In this document: piece by piece, positions 52,456-63,705 of the stretch | Layout: each line of letters begins with the position of its first letter | Numbering within the stretch: position 1 is the stretch's first letter | From: Euborellia annulipes | Taxonomy: Eukaryota > Arthropoda > Insecta > Dermaptera > Anisolabididae | Reading direction: 5' to 3' | Length of the DNA stretch: 64,000 bases | Assembly (NCBI GenBank): GCA_023213315.1 | Contig: JAKCPI010000928.1 | Location: forward strand, 124,001-188,000 | Made by a program: the position numbers and the translations under genes | The notes under the pieces: generated by a model | Told to the model about the DNA's origin: nothing | Seen by the model: the letters and a program-made list of their open reading frames with translations, nothing else | Database searches by the model: none

Positions 52456-54069
52456 GAAATAAAAATTGTTTTCACCCAAAAAAATAAAAAGGAATTTTAA
52501 TGAGATTTCAAAATTAAAACCCATTAATTAAAATAAAAAACAATTTACACTTCTAGAAATAATTTATTAAAAACCAGAGTAAATTTATTATACTTATTTT
52601 ATTTTTGTTACAAGGAAATTAGCATCCTCTCAACTCTCAAATGTTTTTCTAATGACTTATTATACATTTAAAAATATGCAAAGTCGTTTACTTTTATAAA
52701 TTATTTTTATAATCTTCTTTTATTAGACAAAGTCATATTTTTCTTTTTAAATGGCCGAATTTTAGCAACATAATGCGCATGAAAACATCGTGCGAAAAAA
52801 AAATTAAATTTTTATTAAAATTACCTCATTTAAAGAGGTAATAAAGCAAGTTTTGAAAAAAAAAAAATCCATCAACCATTAGTTGATAAAAGTTCAGGTT
52901 TTTTTTTTTTTATTTAAAAAACTTCACTCTTTGCATTTTAAATTTTTTCTACCATTCATTGTTTAAAATTATTATGACAATATTTACCTCACTCTTAAAA
53001 AAATATTTTTTTCTATATATAAACAAATATTAAATAGGATAGTTCAACATTTGGAGACAATTTTGGAAAAAAATCGCTTTTATTAAAAAAAAATATTTTT
53101 TAAATTTCTCTTTATAAATAAATATAAAAGTTTTTTTGATTATTACAGATAGAGCTTTGTTTGAAATATTTGTTGAGTTTCAAACAACGTCCAATGTAAA
53201 ATGTCAGATAAAAATATTTTGTAAAATGAATTTATAGTATGCAAAATTCATATCATTTTACCCTTTGTTTTTTAAATAAATTTTCCCTCGCGACTACAAT
53301 CACCCCATTTTCCATATTTTCCCTCAGGTTTCGGAAATTTTGGGCTGTTTTTGGCCGAAACTGGCAGAAACCAAAACCGAAACGCCGGATCCTAGTCTTC
53401 ATAGATCTTCTATGCCACCTTATCTTTAAATCTAATTTGAAATATAAAATAAATTTTCGTTTGGAAACACCACACATGATTTGAGATTGCAATGTCATAA
53501 TTATAATATCTGACATGTGTAGAAACACTAGATTTAAAATTTTTTCTCTGTTTTACTTTCTCTCCTTTTTGTTTTTTAGAAAAATCTCTTTGTTTCCTTT
53601 GCTTAAATGAATTCTGGAAACCCTCGTATGTTTTCTTCTTAATTTCGAGGTATTTTTCTTGGAACTTTATGCCTTAACAAAACACTACTCAGCTGGATTA
53701 GGATTTGGATAGGTTGATTAAAGCATGAAGCCTCTTACACCTGAACAAATACTATCTAAGAAATGACTAAAAGCACAAAACATTCCCTTAGACATCGCTT
53801 AATAGAAATCACTTATCCTAATATAAATAATTTCCTTCCATCTCCCTATCCCTAATGTTATTATAATAATAATATTATATAAAGCAAATAAAGAGCAATC
53901 AATTACTCAGATAATTTATTAAAATTTGAAAACAGCGTTATTATAATAATGGTGTTTAAATAAGTTATTAAAAGTGATTAAAAATATATTTTTTGTTGAT
54001 GATTTCGAAAATTAGAAGAAATCTAGATAAAAAAAAAACAAAAAAAACAGCTATTCCTATGTCCGCCTA
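52456..54069. other. AT-rich spacer, no gene recognised
   Basis: Frames at 53239-53484 (plus) and 53253-53528 (minus) overlap antisense in a patch with the CCAAAACCGAAACGCC repeat and have no domain. Confidence 0.45.
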
Positions 54070-54161
54070 GCTTGGAATATTGCTGCTGCAATTTTGTCAA
54101 GATTTGCAATATTCCTGCGTTATATGCATGATTCGCAATGTTTCTGCAATATTCCAAGCTG
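54070..54161. repeat. Small palindrome
   Basis: AGCTTGGAATATTGCTGCTG is mirrored by CTGCAATATTCCAAGCT, with a related GCAATATTCCTGCG copy in the loop. Possible mini-MITE. Confidence 0.5.
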
Positions 54162-56639
54162 TCTGGGTCAATTCAACCATTATTTCGTTTTGACATAATT
54201 ATTATATTTTGCCTTCTCCAATGTATAAAAAACATTTTATTTTATTTGACAGTGATTGGTTCGTTTTTAAAAAATAAATAATTCAACGTTGCTTTGGGTA
54301 TAATTACAAGTTTAAAATTTTAATTGTTCCTTAGTGGTTTATTTTGTCCGAAGTGGTATCAAATATTCAAACGGAGAAAGCCCAGGTACTTTTTATTTCA
54401 TATTTATGTAAAGGACTTTGAGGGCCTTGGCCTCTCAAGTCAATGTTGAATGACACAAATTGCAACGCTGACAGGGGTTGGTTGATCCCTCAATTATTTA
54501 AGCAATCTGATTGCAACCCCAGGCGAATCTACACCAAGTTTATTTAGCTAGCTGGCCTTTGGTCAACGACTTTAGATCATAATATAAATAAAATACCAGC
54601 TAAAAGATGAGTTCGCTCTTCTTTTCTATAATATTTAGAAACTAGTTGAAAAATAATTCGTAAAAAAAAATATCTCGTTGTATCGTCGGTTGTTTAAAAA
54701 TAATTTATAAACAGCCCTTGAATCTGCGCTTTGAATTAATTTATTCACTCGAAAAGAAATCAGATGAAGCCTACTTGAATATAACACATTTTCCTATGTT
54801 AATTAAAATTCAAAAGTTTAAATTAAATTATAATCTAATTTTAATTTATTTAAAAAAAAAAAAAAAAAAAACTAGAATATATTCGTTCTTGGAAATAAGT
54901 AATCTAATGAAAAATATTTATTTGTAAATAAAATATTTAACAGCCTGTTGAAGGAAGGGACACAACTCAAAAATTTGGGGGGGGAAAGTGTTTGAATTAA
55001 TAGAATGTGAAAATGAAACCTGACTAGACCCCTAGAACAAAAAGCGAGCACTCTACCACTGTGTTAATTCAAGAAAAATATTAACTGGAATTGTTCATTT
55101 TTGTGTCACTTCTATGCGAAATCTTAAAAATATTTTCTAGGTTGTGAGGCCATCCTAGGAAAATAGAGAAACTACTTTATCTCACTCAAAGCAGTCATTT
55201 TTTTTTTTTTAATCATCTTTAAAAATTTTGAATCATCGTCTCTCTCTCATATTTTTTTATTCAACTATATCCTCATTATTATGGATACCTTCAATGTATC
55301 ATCCGATTGATTCACCATTTTCATTATACTCTTGTCAGCGAATTCTTGTTCATCGTCATCCAATTGTGACTTATCATTTATGACATTCATTTGCTAATGT
55401 GATAGGATGTAATTAATTATAAATTTACTATCAGAAAGAAAAAGAATCATAAACAACGTTGCCAGTTTTGATTTCATGGTAGCAATTTTGAAGTTCGTTT
55501 GGAATGTATAACCTTTGAATATTCGAAATACTTTAAAAAAATTAGTTTAAAATTTACATCTCTTATGATTGTTTTTAGCTATCTTCGATTCTATCTCCCC
55601 TCTCTAGTAGCCATTTCAACATTTATACGTTATATAAAGAATTGAATTTAGATGGTTATAAAAAAATACTTGTTCTGTCAACTGATAAATAATGGAATTT
55701 TATTTGACTGGGGGAAGAAACAGACAGACTCTATTAGATACATTTGTTCATTTTTCTATTGATTTTCCATAAATTTTTTTCTTTATTTTGTAAGGGATAT
55801 TCTTTAGCGTTCAGTAGTCAAGATTTTTGTTTTTTGGAGAGACAAATTTTTTTCGTATATTGATGACACTATTACTAATTAAACTTCTAACTATTTAAAT
55901 ATAACAAGTAAATTTATTCTTGAACTGAATCATCATGATTTAAAATAATTCATAAATTAATTCTTATTTTTTAGAGCATTTTGGCTTACAGGTTTCCGCA
56001 TGACAATTGTTCATAAATGTCCTTGAGAATTTCACATATCAAAAAAAAAAAAATTTTAATTTTAATTTTTGCATTCTTTTGAGGGCGGTTACACCAGCTG
56101 CTTGACCCTAGGCGGTTCTTTTAAGAGACATAAGAACTGAACATTAAAATAAAATATACCAATCTGAAGAAGAATAATTTACGATTATAAATATTTTATA
56201 GAAAAGTTTAAGAAAATATTAAAAGGAAAAAATATTCATTAGAAAAAATTTTGTAAGGTGTTTATCCTGTTTTTTATATAAATTATTATTTAGTGAAGAA
56301 TTCTTGGCTCTGACGAGTAAGGCTTACCTTTTATTTTAAAACAAGTGTCTTGCGTTTAACTTGTAAACCAAAATATTCTGAAAAATAAAATAAGTTATAA
56401 ATTATTTTAAATTATCAATCATCCTGATGACTTCGCCCAAGAATAAATCTACTTGTGATGTATAAATATAAAAATTAAATTAATAAGTTAAAATATTCCC
56501 CATATTTTATTTTATCCATTTTTTTTTCTATAGCATATGAAATAAAATAAAATACACAAACACACACACTTTCGCACCCATATATTTTCAAATTCGAATA
56601 TGTTTTGTCTGGATAAATCATAGCCGGTTGTAAATTTGT
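54162..56639. other. AT-rich spacer with a SINE-head remnant
   Basis: The minus strand at 55000-55075 reads AACACAGTGGTAGAGTGCTC, tRNA-like around an A box, without a convincing B box. G-run at 54978-54986. No gene was recognised. Confidence 0.4.
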
Positions 56640-57205
56640 CTAAAAATATCGTTATTTCCGACAGCGGACGGATTTATGAATAAATGATTGTTTTCTCGTT
56701 ATTGACGCCTGGGGTTGCGATATATATATATATATATAAATGTAAGCCATTTCCACCCGTTTGTCCCTAAAACCCATCCCCGTGATGCTCTTCATCACCC
56801 TTCTAATAGGAAAAACGTTTTCACGGAGAGGAAGCGAAGGGTAGTTTACCCTGAGCACATAAATATCTAAAACAATGGCCTATTCGTCATTATAATGCTT
56901 AAGTAAATGATAGCTGGCCATTATATTGATCACACCTCGACATCGAAACGTATAAGGGAAGCGAGGTCGATGTAAAAAAAAGAAGCGTTAGCCCCCTGAG
57001 GCATTAACGTTAAGTAGACTCCCTCTCTGACGAAGCCTCACAGCCGGCGATCGATACGCCGTATTTCCGAAAATCCTGCCCGTCCCTCCCGGGCAATTTC
57101 TTTATCAGACAAAAGCATATATATGTATGAATGTTAATCAGAGGCCGACGAAAGGGTTAAATACAAGTTCACCCCCTCCGGGCCACGTGCTTACGTTTTA
57201 AATTG
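56640..57205. other. Long higher-GC unique island, candidate conserved non-coding element
   Basis: Apart from a short (TA)n at 56720-56737 the stretch is complex and non-repetitive. It includes TGTAAGCCATTTCCACCCG, AACAATGGCCTATTCG (SOX-like), GATAGCTGGCCATTATATTG, AGCCGGCGATCGATACGCC and GGGCCACGTGCTTACG (E-box CACGTG). No protein-like frame was found. The density of complex sequence in an AT-rich desert suggests constraint. Confidence 0.4.
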
Positions 57206-58074
57206 CACTATGAAAAATAATAACAGGATTAAAGGTTGTTAAATCCCTTTTTTATTTTGTATCCAACAGAGCAGGAAGGGTGAAGGTCTTTTTTGTTCTC
57301 GTATTATTTGAATTTGAGATTCTTTTTTGAGATTTCATTTTCAACTTAATTGTTATTAATTGAAGAAATGCAATTCTCTTTTAAATACGGTCATTTAATT
57401 TTATAATACTATTTATATTTTTGAATATCATTTCTTATCATGCAATAATTGACCCAAAAGAAAGTAAAATAGGTAACTTATTTTAATTTTCTATATAAAA
57501 ATATACATAGAATAAGATTGGCTTATTTTAAACTTTTATACGAGGCGCTCAATAAAAATTTTTTCGTCTTTGTACAGATGTATTTTCCTATTTAATTGTT
57601 ATTCAAGTTCTGAGTATCTGAGACCTCTTATTTTTAAATTAATTGAAAAACAAAATTTAAAATTTGTAAATTACATCTGCTCATTTATAAAATCTGCTAA
57701 TATTAAAATATGATGTTTATAATTAAGGTTTTATTTTAACAGTAATTTTTTGTCATTTTATTTAACTATATATATATATATATAGACCATATGTTTGTTT
57801 TTTTTATACTATTGATATTAAGCTTATATTTTGTTTTATACTATATTTACAAAACTATTTTACAATATGTATATATCTTTAAATGTTGGTTGTATATTCA
57901 CTGTAATGTAACTTACTATAAGGTTTTTTTTTTTCATTTTGTACAAAAACTACTGTAAATAAGAACAAGGCTAACTGCGAAAGGGAAAAAAAAAAAAAAA
58001 AAAAGAAAAACAAAATTTAATTTATTTTAATTATTAAATGCTTTTATTTAACTTACTTTTTCATTTCACATGTT
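57206..58074. other. AT-rich spacer with homopolymers
   Basis: (TA)n at about 57768-57783 and an A-run at 57986-58004. No gene or recognised repeat. Confidence 0.5.
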
Positions 58075-58222
58075 TATAAATTTTACATCTTGTATTCAAA
58101 TATATCTGCGGAAACTAAATATATGACGCGAAAAATCTGGTGTGACAAGCACAGAATACAACTTTCGATTACCGAAAGTAAGAGAAAGTTGGGTGCTGTG
58201 CGACCAGTCACACCATATATTT
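58075..58222 (+). repeat. Family A 3' end
   Basis: AAATTTTACATCTTGTATTC, GCGGAAACTAAATATATGAC, then the complete terminal palindrome (TCTGGTGTGAC...GTAAGAGAAAGTT...CAGTCACACCA). The 5' portion is absent. Confidence 0.8.
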
Positions 58223-58479
58223 TTGAAATAGAGTGAGATCTAAGGGATATTGAAAAGAGAATAATTATTAGGGCCATAAAATAGTAAAGAATAAATACTA
58301 TAAGTTTTTTACTATTATTTATTTGTCTCTCCCATCCAAGAGAAAGTATTATTTATTTTTACTTAACAAGTGAAATCATTCTCTCTGGGTCTAATGAATC
58401 ATTTTATTTAGACGATAGATTTGAGATGGAGATAGTAGAATGTTTTTAGAAAGGGTTTTATAGTTATTTCCAAAAATAA

Positions 58480-58560
58480 TGTCTCGCCGGCCGCGACAAT
58501 GCCTGGAGGGGAGGTGCAGGCGCGACTTCCCCTCGTCTCGCCGTTTCTTAAGCCTCAATT
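58480..58560. other. GC-rich unique patch
   Basis: TCTCGCCGGCCGCGACAATG, GGGGAGGTGCAGGCGCGACT and CCTCGTCTCGCCG form a compact GC-rich patch. It contains an imperfect inverted pair GGGGAGGTG..CTTCCCCTC. Not related to other repeats here. Confidence 0.3.
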
Positions 58561-58659
58561 AAGATACGTTATAAAAAATAAAAACTTTGCATATTGAATT
58601 GCGTAGAACTCGCAAACTACGGCCCAAAACAAAATATAAATAAACAAATGGTTTATAAA

Positions 58660-58808
58660 TTGTTCAAATTAAAATGTACCGTACTGTCGGAAACTAAATA
58701 TATCTCGACACAAAAAAATCTGGTGTGGCAAACACAAAACACAACTTTCGAATACCGAAGGTAAGAGAAAGTAGTGTGCTGTGTGACCAGTCCCACCAGA
58801 TTTTTTAA
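58660..58808 (+). repeat. Family A 3' end
   Basis: AAAATGTACCGTACTGTCGG, AAACTAAATATATCTCGACA and the terminal palindrome. Same module as 58075-58222, about 0.6 kb downstream in the same orientation. Confidence 0.8.
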
Positions 58809-58851
58809 TACTCGATCTATTGCAATATAATAAAAAAAAAAAGACTAAAAA

Positions 58852-59168
58852 GTTTAAAATAAAAATATAATAAAAAAACTTAAAAAAAAATCCTTTTATT
58901 TAAATTGAATTAAATAATTTAATTGCTCTTATTAAAATTGTTGAATATTTATGACTTACAATAAAAGCGTGGGGCGCTTCAAGGGTCTAAAAATATACAA
59001 TTCCTTATCCTATCAATGTGCGCCCCTCGCTTTTATTTTAAGTCATAAATATTCAACAATTTTAACAAGAAAAATTCAATTATTTCTCTCTTTTTAGTTC
59101 AATTTAAATAAAAGCATTTTTTTTTTTAAGTTTTTTTATTATATTTTTATTGTTCAATTATTTTAAAC
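58852..59168. mobile_element. Foldback MITE with about 145-bp arms
   Basis: The left arm (GTTTAAAATAAAAATATAAT ... AAAATTGTTGAATATTTATG, ACTTACAATAAAAGCG) is mirrored at 59024-59168. The unpaired centre contains GGGGCGCTTCAAGGGTC. Both arms have small indels in A/T runs. Target duplication not resolved. Confidence 0.8.
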
Positions 59169-59239
59169 GAAGTTCATATTTTATTTCTTTATTTTATTCA
59201 TAGGAAGTTTTTTTTTTTTAATTCGTACTCACTCGTCGC

Positions 59240-59430
59240 TGTTTATTATTTTTTTTTTTACTTGGATTCTCCCACCGAGTTCGTTCGCGTCCTGTCATAA
59301 CTCATCAACTACCGTCAATCAACTTGACATCTCTGTTAAAACTTGCCGACGGCGATTAAACAATTGACTCTGTTTCTAGAGCACACGCTCTAAAGCCAGT
59401 TTAAAAGCCGCATATTGGAAAATGAAAAAT
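59240..59430. other. Higher-GC unique island
   Basis: CTCCCACCGAGTTCGTTCGC, TACCGTCAATCAACTTGACA, TTGCCGACGGCGATTAAAC and AGAGCACACGCTCTAAAGCC. Complex, non-coding, not repeated in the window. Confidence 0.3.
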
Positions 59431-59559
59431 AATAATAATAAGGTGTGAATCATTTAATCAAACTGACGGTGCACGCAAATCACGACGAAAGCTTTTTATT
59501 CAAAATTTAAAAGAAAAAACTATTCATTGAATCTTAGGAATCAGTAGGTTTTTTTGATT

Positions 59560-60452
59560 AAAAATCTGGTGTGACTGGTCGCACAGCACACGTCTTTCTC
59601 TTGTGGTTGGTGTTGTCATCCCAGATTTTTGGGTCGTATATGTTTTTTTTTTTTTTTTTTTTTTTAAACATTCACACTTTTTTCTCATTCGCACTCACAT
59701 TCACACACACATTCACACAGTCTTTTCGGCAACTTGGCCATTTAAGACTTTAGACGATAACCGTTGTAGAGAATATATCTATTGTGGGGTCAGGCATTTC
59801 TATTTAAGCCATCTGGTATCCAAATGGCTTAAATAAAATCATCGGACTGCCTGGGTCCGAACCCGCGACGTTTGGTATAGGAGGTAGGCGCGCTACTTAC
59901 TACGCCAAACCCGGGGGCTCGATATATGTTTAGTTTCCATCAATAAATTAAAATTCAAGATGTAAAATTTATAAACATGGGAAAATATTTATATTTTGTT
60001 ACCATGGCAACCATTTCTACTATCTTTCCTATGAAGTACAAGAGTAAAGTGTGCTTCAAAAGATTTAAATAGCGAAATGAGAATATACATTTTAAAGAGC
60101 ATCTAAAAAATAATTGATTTTTGAATTTTAATCAAAATCATTAGAGCGAATTTTGAGAAAAAAATAAAAAAAAACTGAAAAAATGCATCAGTAAAGTACT
60201 AGTACTCTTGAGCCGATTTTGTTCAAAAGCTTCGTGTCAACTTAAATATGTAATTTAAATATAAAATTTCAATCTCCTCTTTCGTTCTTGAAATATTTTG
60301 TTCACAGACAGACACAGACAAACACAGATCACTTTTTTGGACTTAGACAACGTCAAAACGTGTATATCCATCAAAATCCTGACATCGAATTTTTGACATG
60401 AATCCAATACTTCCTCTCTACATATATTAACATATACCGATTTAGAGGAGGT
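59560..60452 (-). mobile_element. Family A element, reverse, with SINE insertion
   Basis: A terminal palindrome with a degraded core (59563-59633), a SINE at 59643-59918, then continuation at TTTAGTTTCC. X-box-like GTTACCATGGCAAC is at 59998-60011, a short CAGACAGACACAGACAAACA tract, the conserved block, and a degraded outer end GAGGAGGTAAAAAAG. Confidence 0.8.
59643..59918 (-). mobile_element. SINE-1, longest copy, with target duplication
   Basis: On the minus strand: AGCCCCCGGGTTTGGCGTAG (A box region), CGCGGGTTCGGACCC (B box), body with AAATGGCTTAAATAGAAAT, tail AAATGGCCAAGTTGCCG, AAAAGACTGTG and a T/G-rich end, then an A-run (T-run on plus, 59643-59664). TCGTATATG (59634-59642) and TCGATATATG (59919-59928) bracket it. 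This is a tRNA-derived SINE rather than a tRNA gene. Confidence 0.88.
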
Positions 60453-60999
60453 AAAAAAGAATTAAGGGACAGATATTCATTTAGGCCTACCAAATTTTAT
60501 TATATCAATATATCTATAGTAATTTCTGTTCTCTGCTCCTACTGCTTATTTTCTCTTCAAATATTCAAAGATCTTTTTTTACCTCATATGCCCAAAGATT
60601 GAGAAACAGATTTTAGTGATAATGATCTAATAAGCAGAAACACTTTAAAAAATATTAAATTATTTATATTTAACATAAAATATTTTAACTACTATTAAAA
60701 TATCTTCTCTGGATAAATTACTGATTAGGGTAATTCAAAAGTCCGAAAAAGAATTATATGAATTTCTTCATGGACCTTTTCATGATACTTATCAATTTCT
60801 TCTGATTTCCATCAAATAATTAAGCTACATATTAATTTGTTTGTTAACCCTTTTAATTATTTTAATTTTAAAATCATTTCGATCAATACAAAATATATTA
60901 TAGGGAAAATTTAATAATAATGAATTAACACGAAAATCACTTTATTATATTTCAAATTGGATTATCTCATTATAATAATACAAATTCATTCTCTCTTTG
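60453..60999. other. AT-rich spacer, no feature seen
   Basis: No reading frame or recognised repeat. Confidence 0.5.
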
Positions 61000-61700
61000 A
61001 TTGTTTTGTTAACGAATTAAATCTATTCGAGTCAGCCATGTTTTCTCTCTCTATTGCTAAAAAAATAAATTGTCCTACAATACGGTCATTAAGTAAATCC
61101 CTTATTATTATATATGCGGTCGAGCTTAGAGGTTCTTTTGCTTATTGTTCCATATTGAGATCCTTAAGCCGCTTGTTCTGATGTTTCGGACACGTGTCCA
61201 ACGAGGGGCATTATGCACCCGAATAGATGAGAACAAAACGCCTCTTCTTGTCTATAGAAAATAAATGCCTAACTGTTACGAGATTATCAAATAGTGTCTG
61301 TCCATCAGGCGTTTTGTGCCCACTATAGGTCTTTCATACGAATCAGGTCATTAATCAGACTTCTACTTGTATGTAGTATATATAAATGCCGATTAATGAC
61401 GTTCGTCTGTTATTTGTGTGAAATCACGCGTGGACATGGCGGAAATTTTATGGAATTCATCCGCCCCACTCTGATGTATGTGCCAATTAACCTATTGTCA
61501 TTTGTGCTCGACATTATGACAATCCATATATATCGAATCGCCTCTCAGATAGATGACAATATTAGAGAATGGCAGTGTGACAAGAGGACATTTCTTATAG
61601 TGACACGACTGTCTTCTAATGAAGGACGTTGATAAACAACTGATAGCCACCTACCTGCACTGTTTTAGTAACGTCATTACTGACTAAATGGATGAAAAAT
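61000..61700. other. Long complex unique island, strongest candidate regulatory element
   Basis: About 700 bp of balanced, non-repetitive sequence. Motifs include GTCATTAAGTAAATCCC, GACACGTGTCC (palindromic, E-box), GGTCATTAATCAGACTTC, GCCGATTAATGACGTTCG, CGTGGACATGGCGGAAATTT, TGCCAATTAACC and ACTGATAGCCACCTACC. Repeated TAATGA/ATTAAT cores are homeodomain-like. Frames at 60957-61181 and 61294-61632 are open, but the peptides show no family resemblance. More likely a conserved non-coding element than an exon. Confidence 0.45.
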
Positions 61701-61909
61701 GAATAGACATTTATTATTGGGGAAATATTGATCGGAAAAATAGATTTTTTTTTTGCTCATTATCAAAGGGAAGAAATGAAACGAGAAAAAGAACTCTCAA
61801 ATAATTTACTTATTCATTTATCATTGATTATAAGAAAATTATTATATATTCCATTTTTTTTTTTTTTTTTTTTTTGATAAAATATCTTTAATGACATTAT
61901 TATTATAAA

Positions 61910-62588
61910 AAAAAATCTGGTGTGACTGGCGCACAGCACACAACTTTCTCTTACCTCGGTAATCGAAAGTTGTGCACTGTGCTTGTCACACCAGATTTTT
62001 TGTGTCGACATATATTTAGTTCCCGACAGTACGGAACATTTGAATTCAGATGTAAAATTTATAAGTATGGCAAAATATTTATATTTTGTTACCATGGCAA
62101 CCATTTCTACTATCTTTCCTATGAAATACAAGAGTAAAGTGGTCTTCAGAAGATTTCAATCGCAAAATGAGAATATACATTTTAAAGAGCATCTAAAAAA
62201 TAATTGATTTTTGAATTTTAAAAAAAATCGTTGGAGCAAATTTTGAGAAAATCGAAAAAACTGAAAAAGTACATCAGTAAAGTACTAGTAATCTTTGGCC
62301 GATTTTGATTAAAAGCTTATTTTTCCGGTCCCGGGGGGTGTTTAAGTTAAATATAGAATTTCAACCTCGTAGCTCAATTCCTTCATGCTTAAAATTGAAC
62401 ACAGACACACCCACCCACCCACCCACCCACCCACCCACCCACAGACAGACCATGTCGCGAAAACCACTTTTTTGGATTCAGGGGACCTCAAAACGTGAAG
62501 ATCCATCAAAATCTCGACATCGAATTTTTGACATGAATCCAATACTTCTCTCTATATATATTACATATATACATAGGTAAGAGAAAGT
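61910..62588 (-). mobile_element. Family A element, near-complete, reverse
   Basis: An intact terminal palindrome (61915-62000), GTCGACATATATTTAG, X-box-like GTTACCATGGCAAC at 62088-62101, a central body, a (CCCA)n microsatellite (about 62404-62443), the conserved block and outer end GGTAAGAGAAAGT. It is the best-preserved reverse copy. The frames on both strands here are repeat-derived. Confidence 0.88.
62404..62443. repeat. (CCCA)n microsatellite
   Basis: About nine CCCA/CCAC units at the position where other family A copies carry CAGA or CACACAGA repeats. Confidence 0.9.
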
Positions 62589-63056
62589 AAAAACGGAAAT
62601 TATTAACATTCTAATTTCATATGCATTTTTTTAAAATATGATTTTAATGATTTATATTCTGTAATTTATTAATGTTAAAAATTTTAACTATATGTGAAAT
62701 ATTCCATTTAGATTAGATTTTTTTTTGTTTTTTGTTGAATGGTTAATTAGTGAAGAAAACGCAACAGGATCGTTGTTATAAAAAATAAATATCTTGTTAG
62801 TAGTTTGAGTAAAAATAAAAGTGTCAACATACTTAATTACTTTGGTGTAGTTAAAAAAAAATAGCCTACTAATATTTTTTTTTTTTTTTTTTATTTTGAA
62901 TTACTAGCAGTTTTGGAGAAGTTATTTTAAATTTATAAATAAAAGACATATTTCTCCATTAAACAATTAAAGATCTGATGATGGACCAATAATAGACGCA
63001 CCGAAAAATTGCTATAGCATTCAGGATAATTTCTTTTTAGCTGCCTCTGCCTTTCC
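62589..63056. other. AT-rich spacer, no feature seen
   Basis: T-run at 62876-62892. No repeat or coding signal. Confidence 0.5.
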
Positions 63057-63064
63057 TCTCATCG

Positions 63065-63347
63065 CAAGGGCGGATACAAGGGGGTAAGGGGTAATTACCC
63101 CTTACCCATCCCCCGAGATTTAAAAAAATACTTTTTTTTCAAAACAAAAAAAAACAAAAAATTTTTTTTATTTTTAATGTAAAATTTTAAAAATTAATAC
63201 TTAAAAATTTGATTTGTATTTATATTCTGGAAAGCAAGTGCAGAACAAGCCTTTAAATTACCGAAATTAAGAAAAAATTGTGTGCTGTGCTATCAGTCAA
63301 AACAGATTACCCCCCCCCCCCCCGAGAAACACCTGGATCCGCCACTG
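63065..63347. mobile_element. hAT MITE with perfect 8-bp duplication, containing a family A remnant
   Basis: CAAGGGCGGATACAAGG and CCTGGATCCGCCACTG are terminal inverted repeats. TCTCATCG is duplicated at 63057-63064 and 63348-63355. Inside, 63215-63308 (GGAAAGCAAGTGCAGAAC, TTGTGTGCTGTGCTATCAGT) is a degraded family A terminal palindrome, so a family A piece landed in or was captured by the MITE. Confidence 0.85.
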
Positions 63348-63503
63348 TCTCATCGTAATATTAATATTTTCTTATCCAAAGGCCCTCTTAGGCTAGTCTT
63401 TTGGCATTTAGATGGTCTCAATCGGTTCCGTAACGTCATCCTAAAAGACAATAAATTAAAGAAATTTGCACTTTCTGTTTTTAAATACTATTGATATACC
63501 AGA

Positions 63504-63697
63504 CAGAGCCGAAACTACGAGATTTTTTAGGGGGGGGGGGCAAAATTTAATTTGCCGCCCCATCCTTAAAATTTTCAATAAAAAATTCATATCATTTTTA
63601 CCTTTTTTTTTAGTAAATCTTTCTTTAATTGCCGCCCCCTGATATCTGCCGCCCGGGGCACATGCACCCACTGCCCCCCCCCCTAGATCCGGCCCTA
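63504..63697. mobile_element. hAT MITE, copy 2 of the 44880 family
   Basis: The ends CAGAGCCGAAACTACGAG and CCTAGATCCGGCCCTA are mildly mutated inverted repeats. ATACCAGA (63496-63503) and ATATCAGA (63698-63705) match at 7 of 8. The interior is collinear with 44880-45064. Confidence 0.88.
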
Positions 63698-63705
63698 ATA
63701 TCAGA

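Noticed and set aside
61294..61632. 112-codon frame as a candidate exon
   Set aside because: The peptide has no recognised motif, splice signals were not convincing, and the island is better explained as non-coding. Kept as a testable alternative in the finding for 61000-61700.
62305..62580. Frames encoding THPPTHPPTH- or TDRQTDR-type repeats (also 16398-16598, 47960-48145)
   Set aside because: These are translations of the family A microsatellite and its conserved block.
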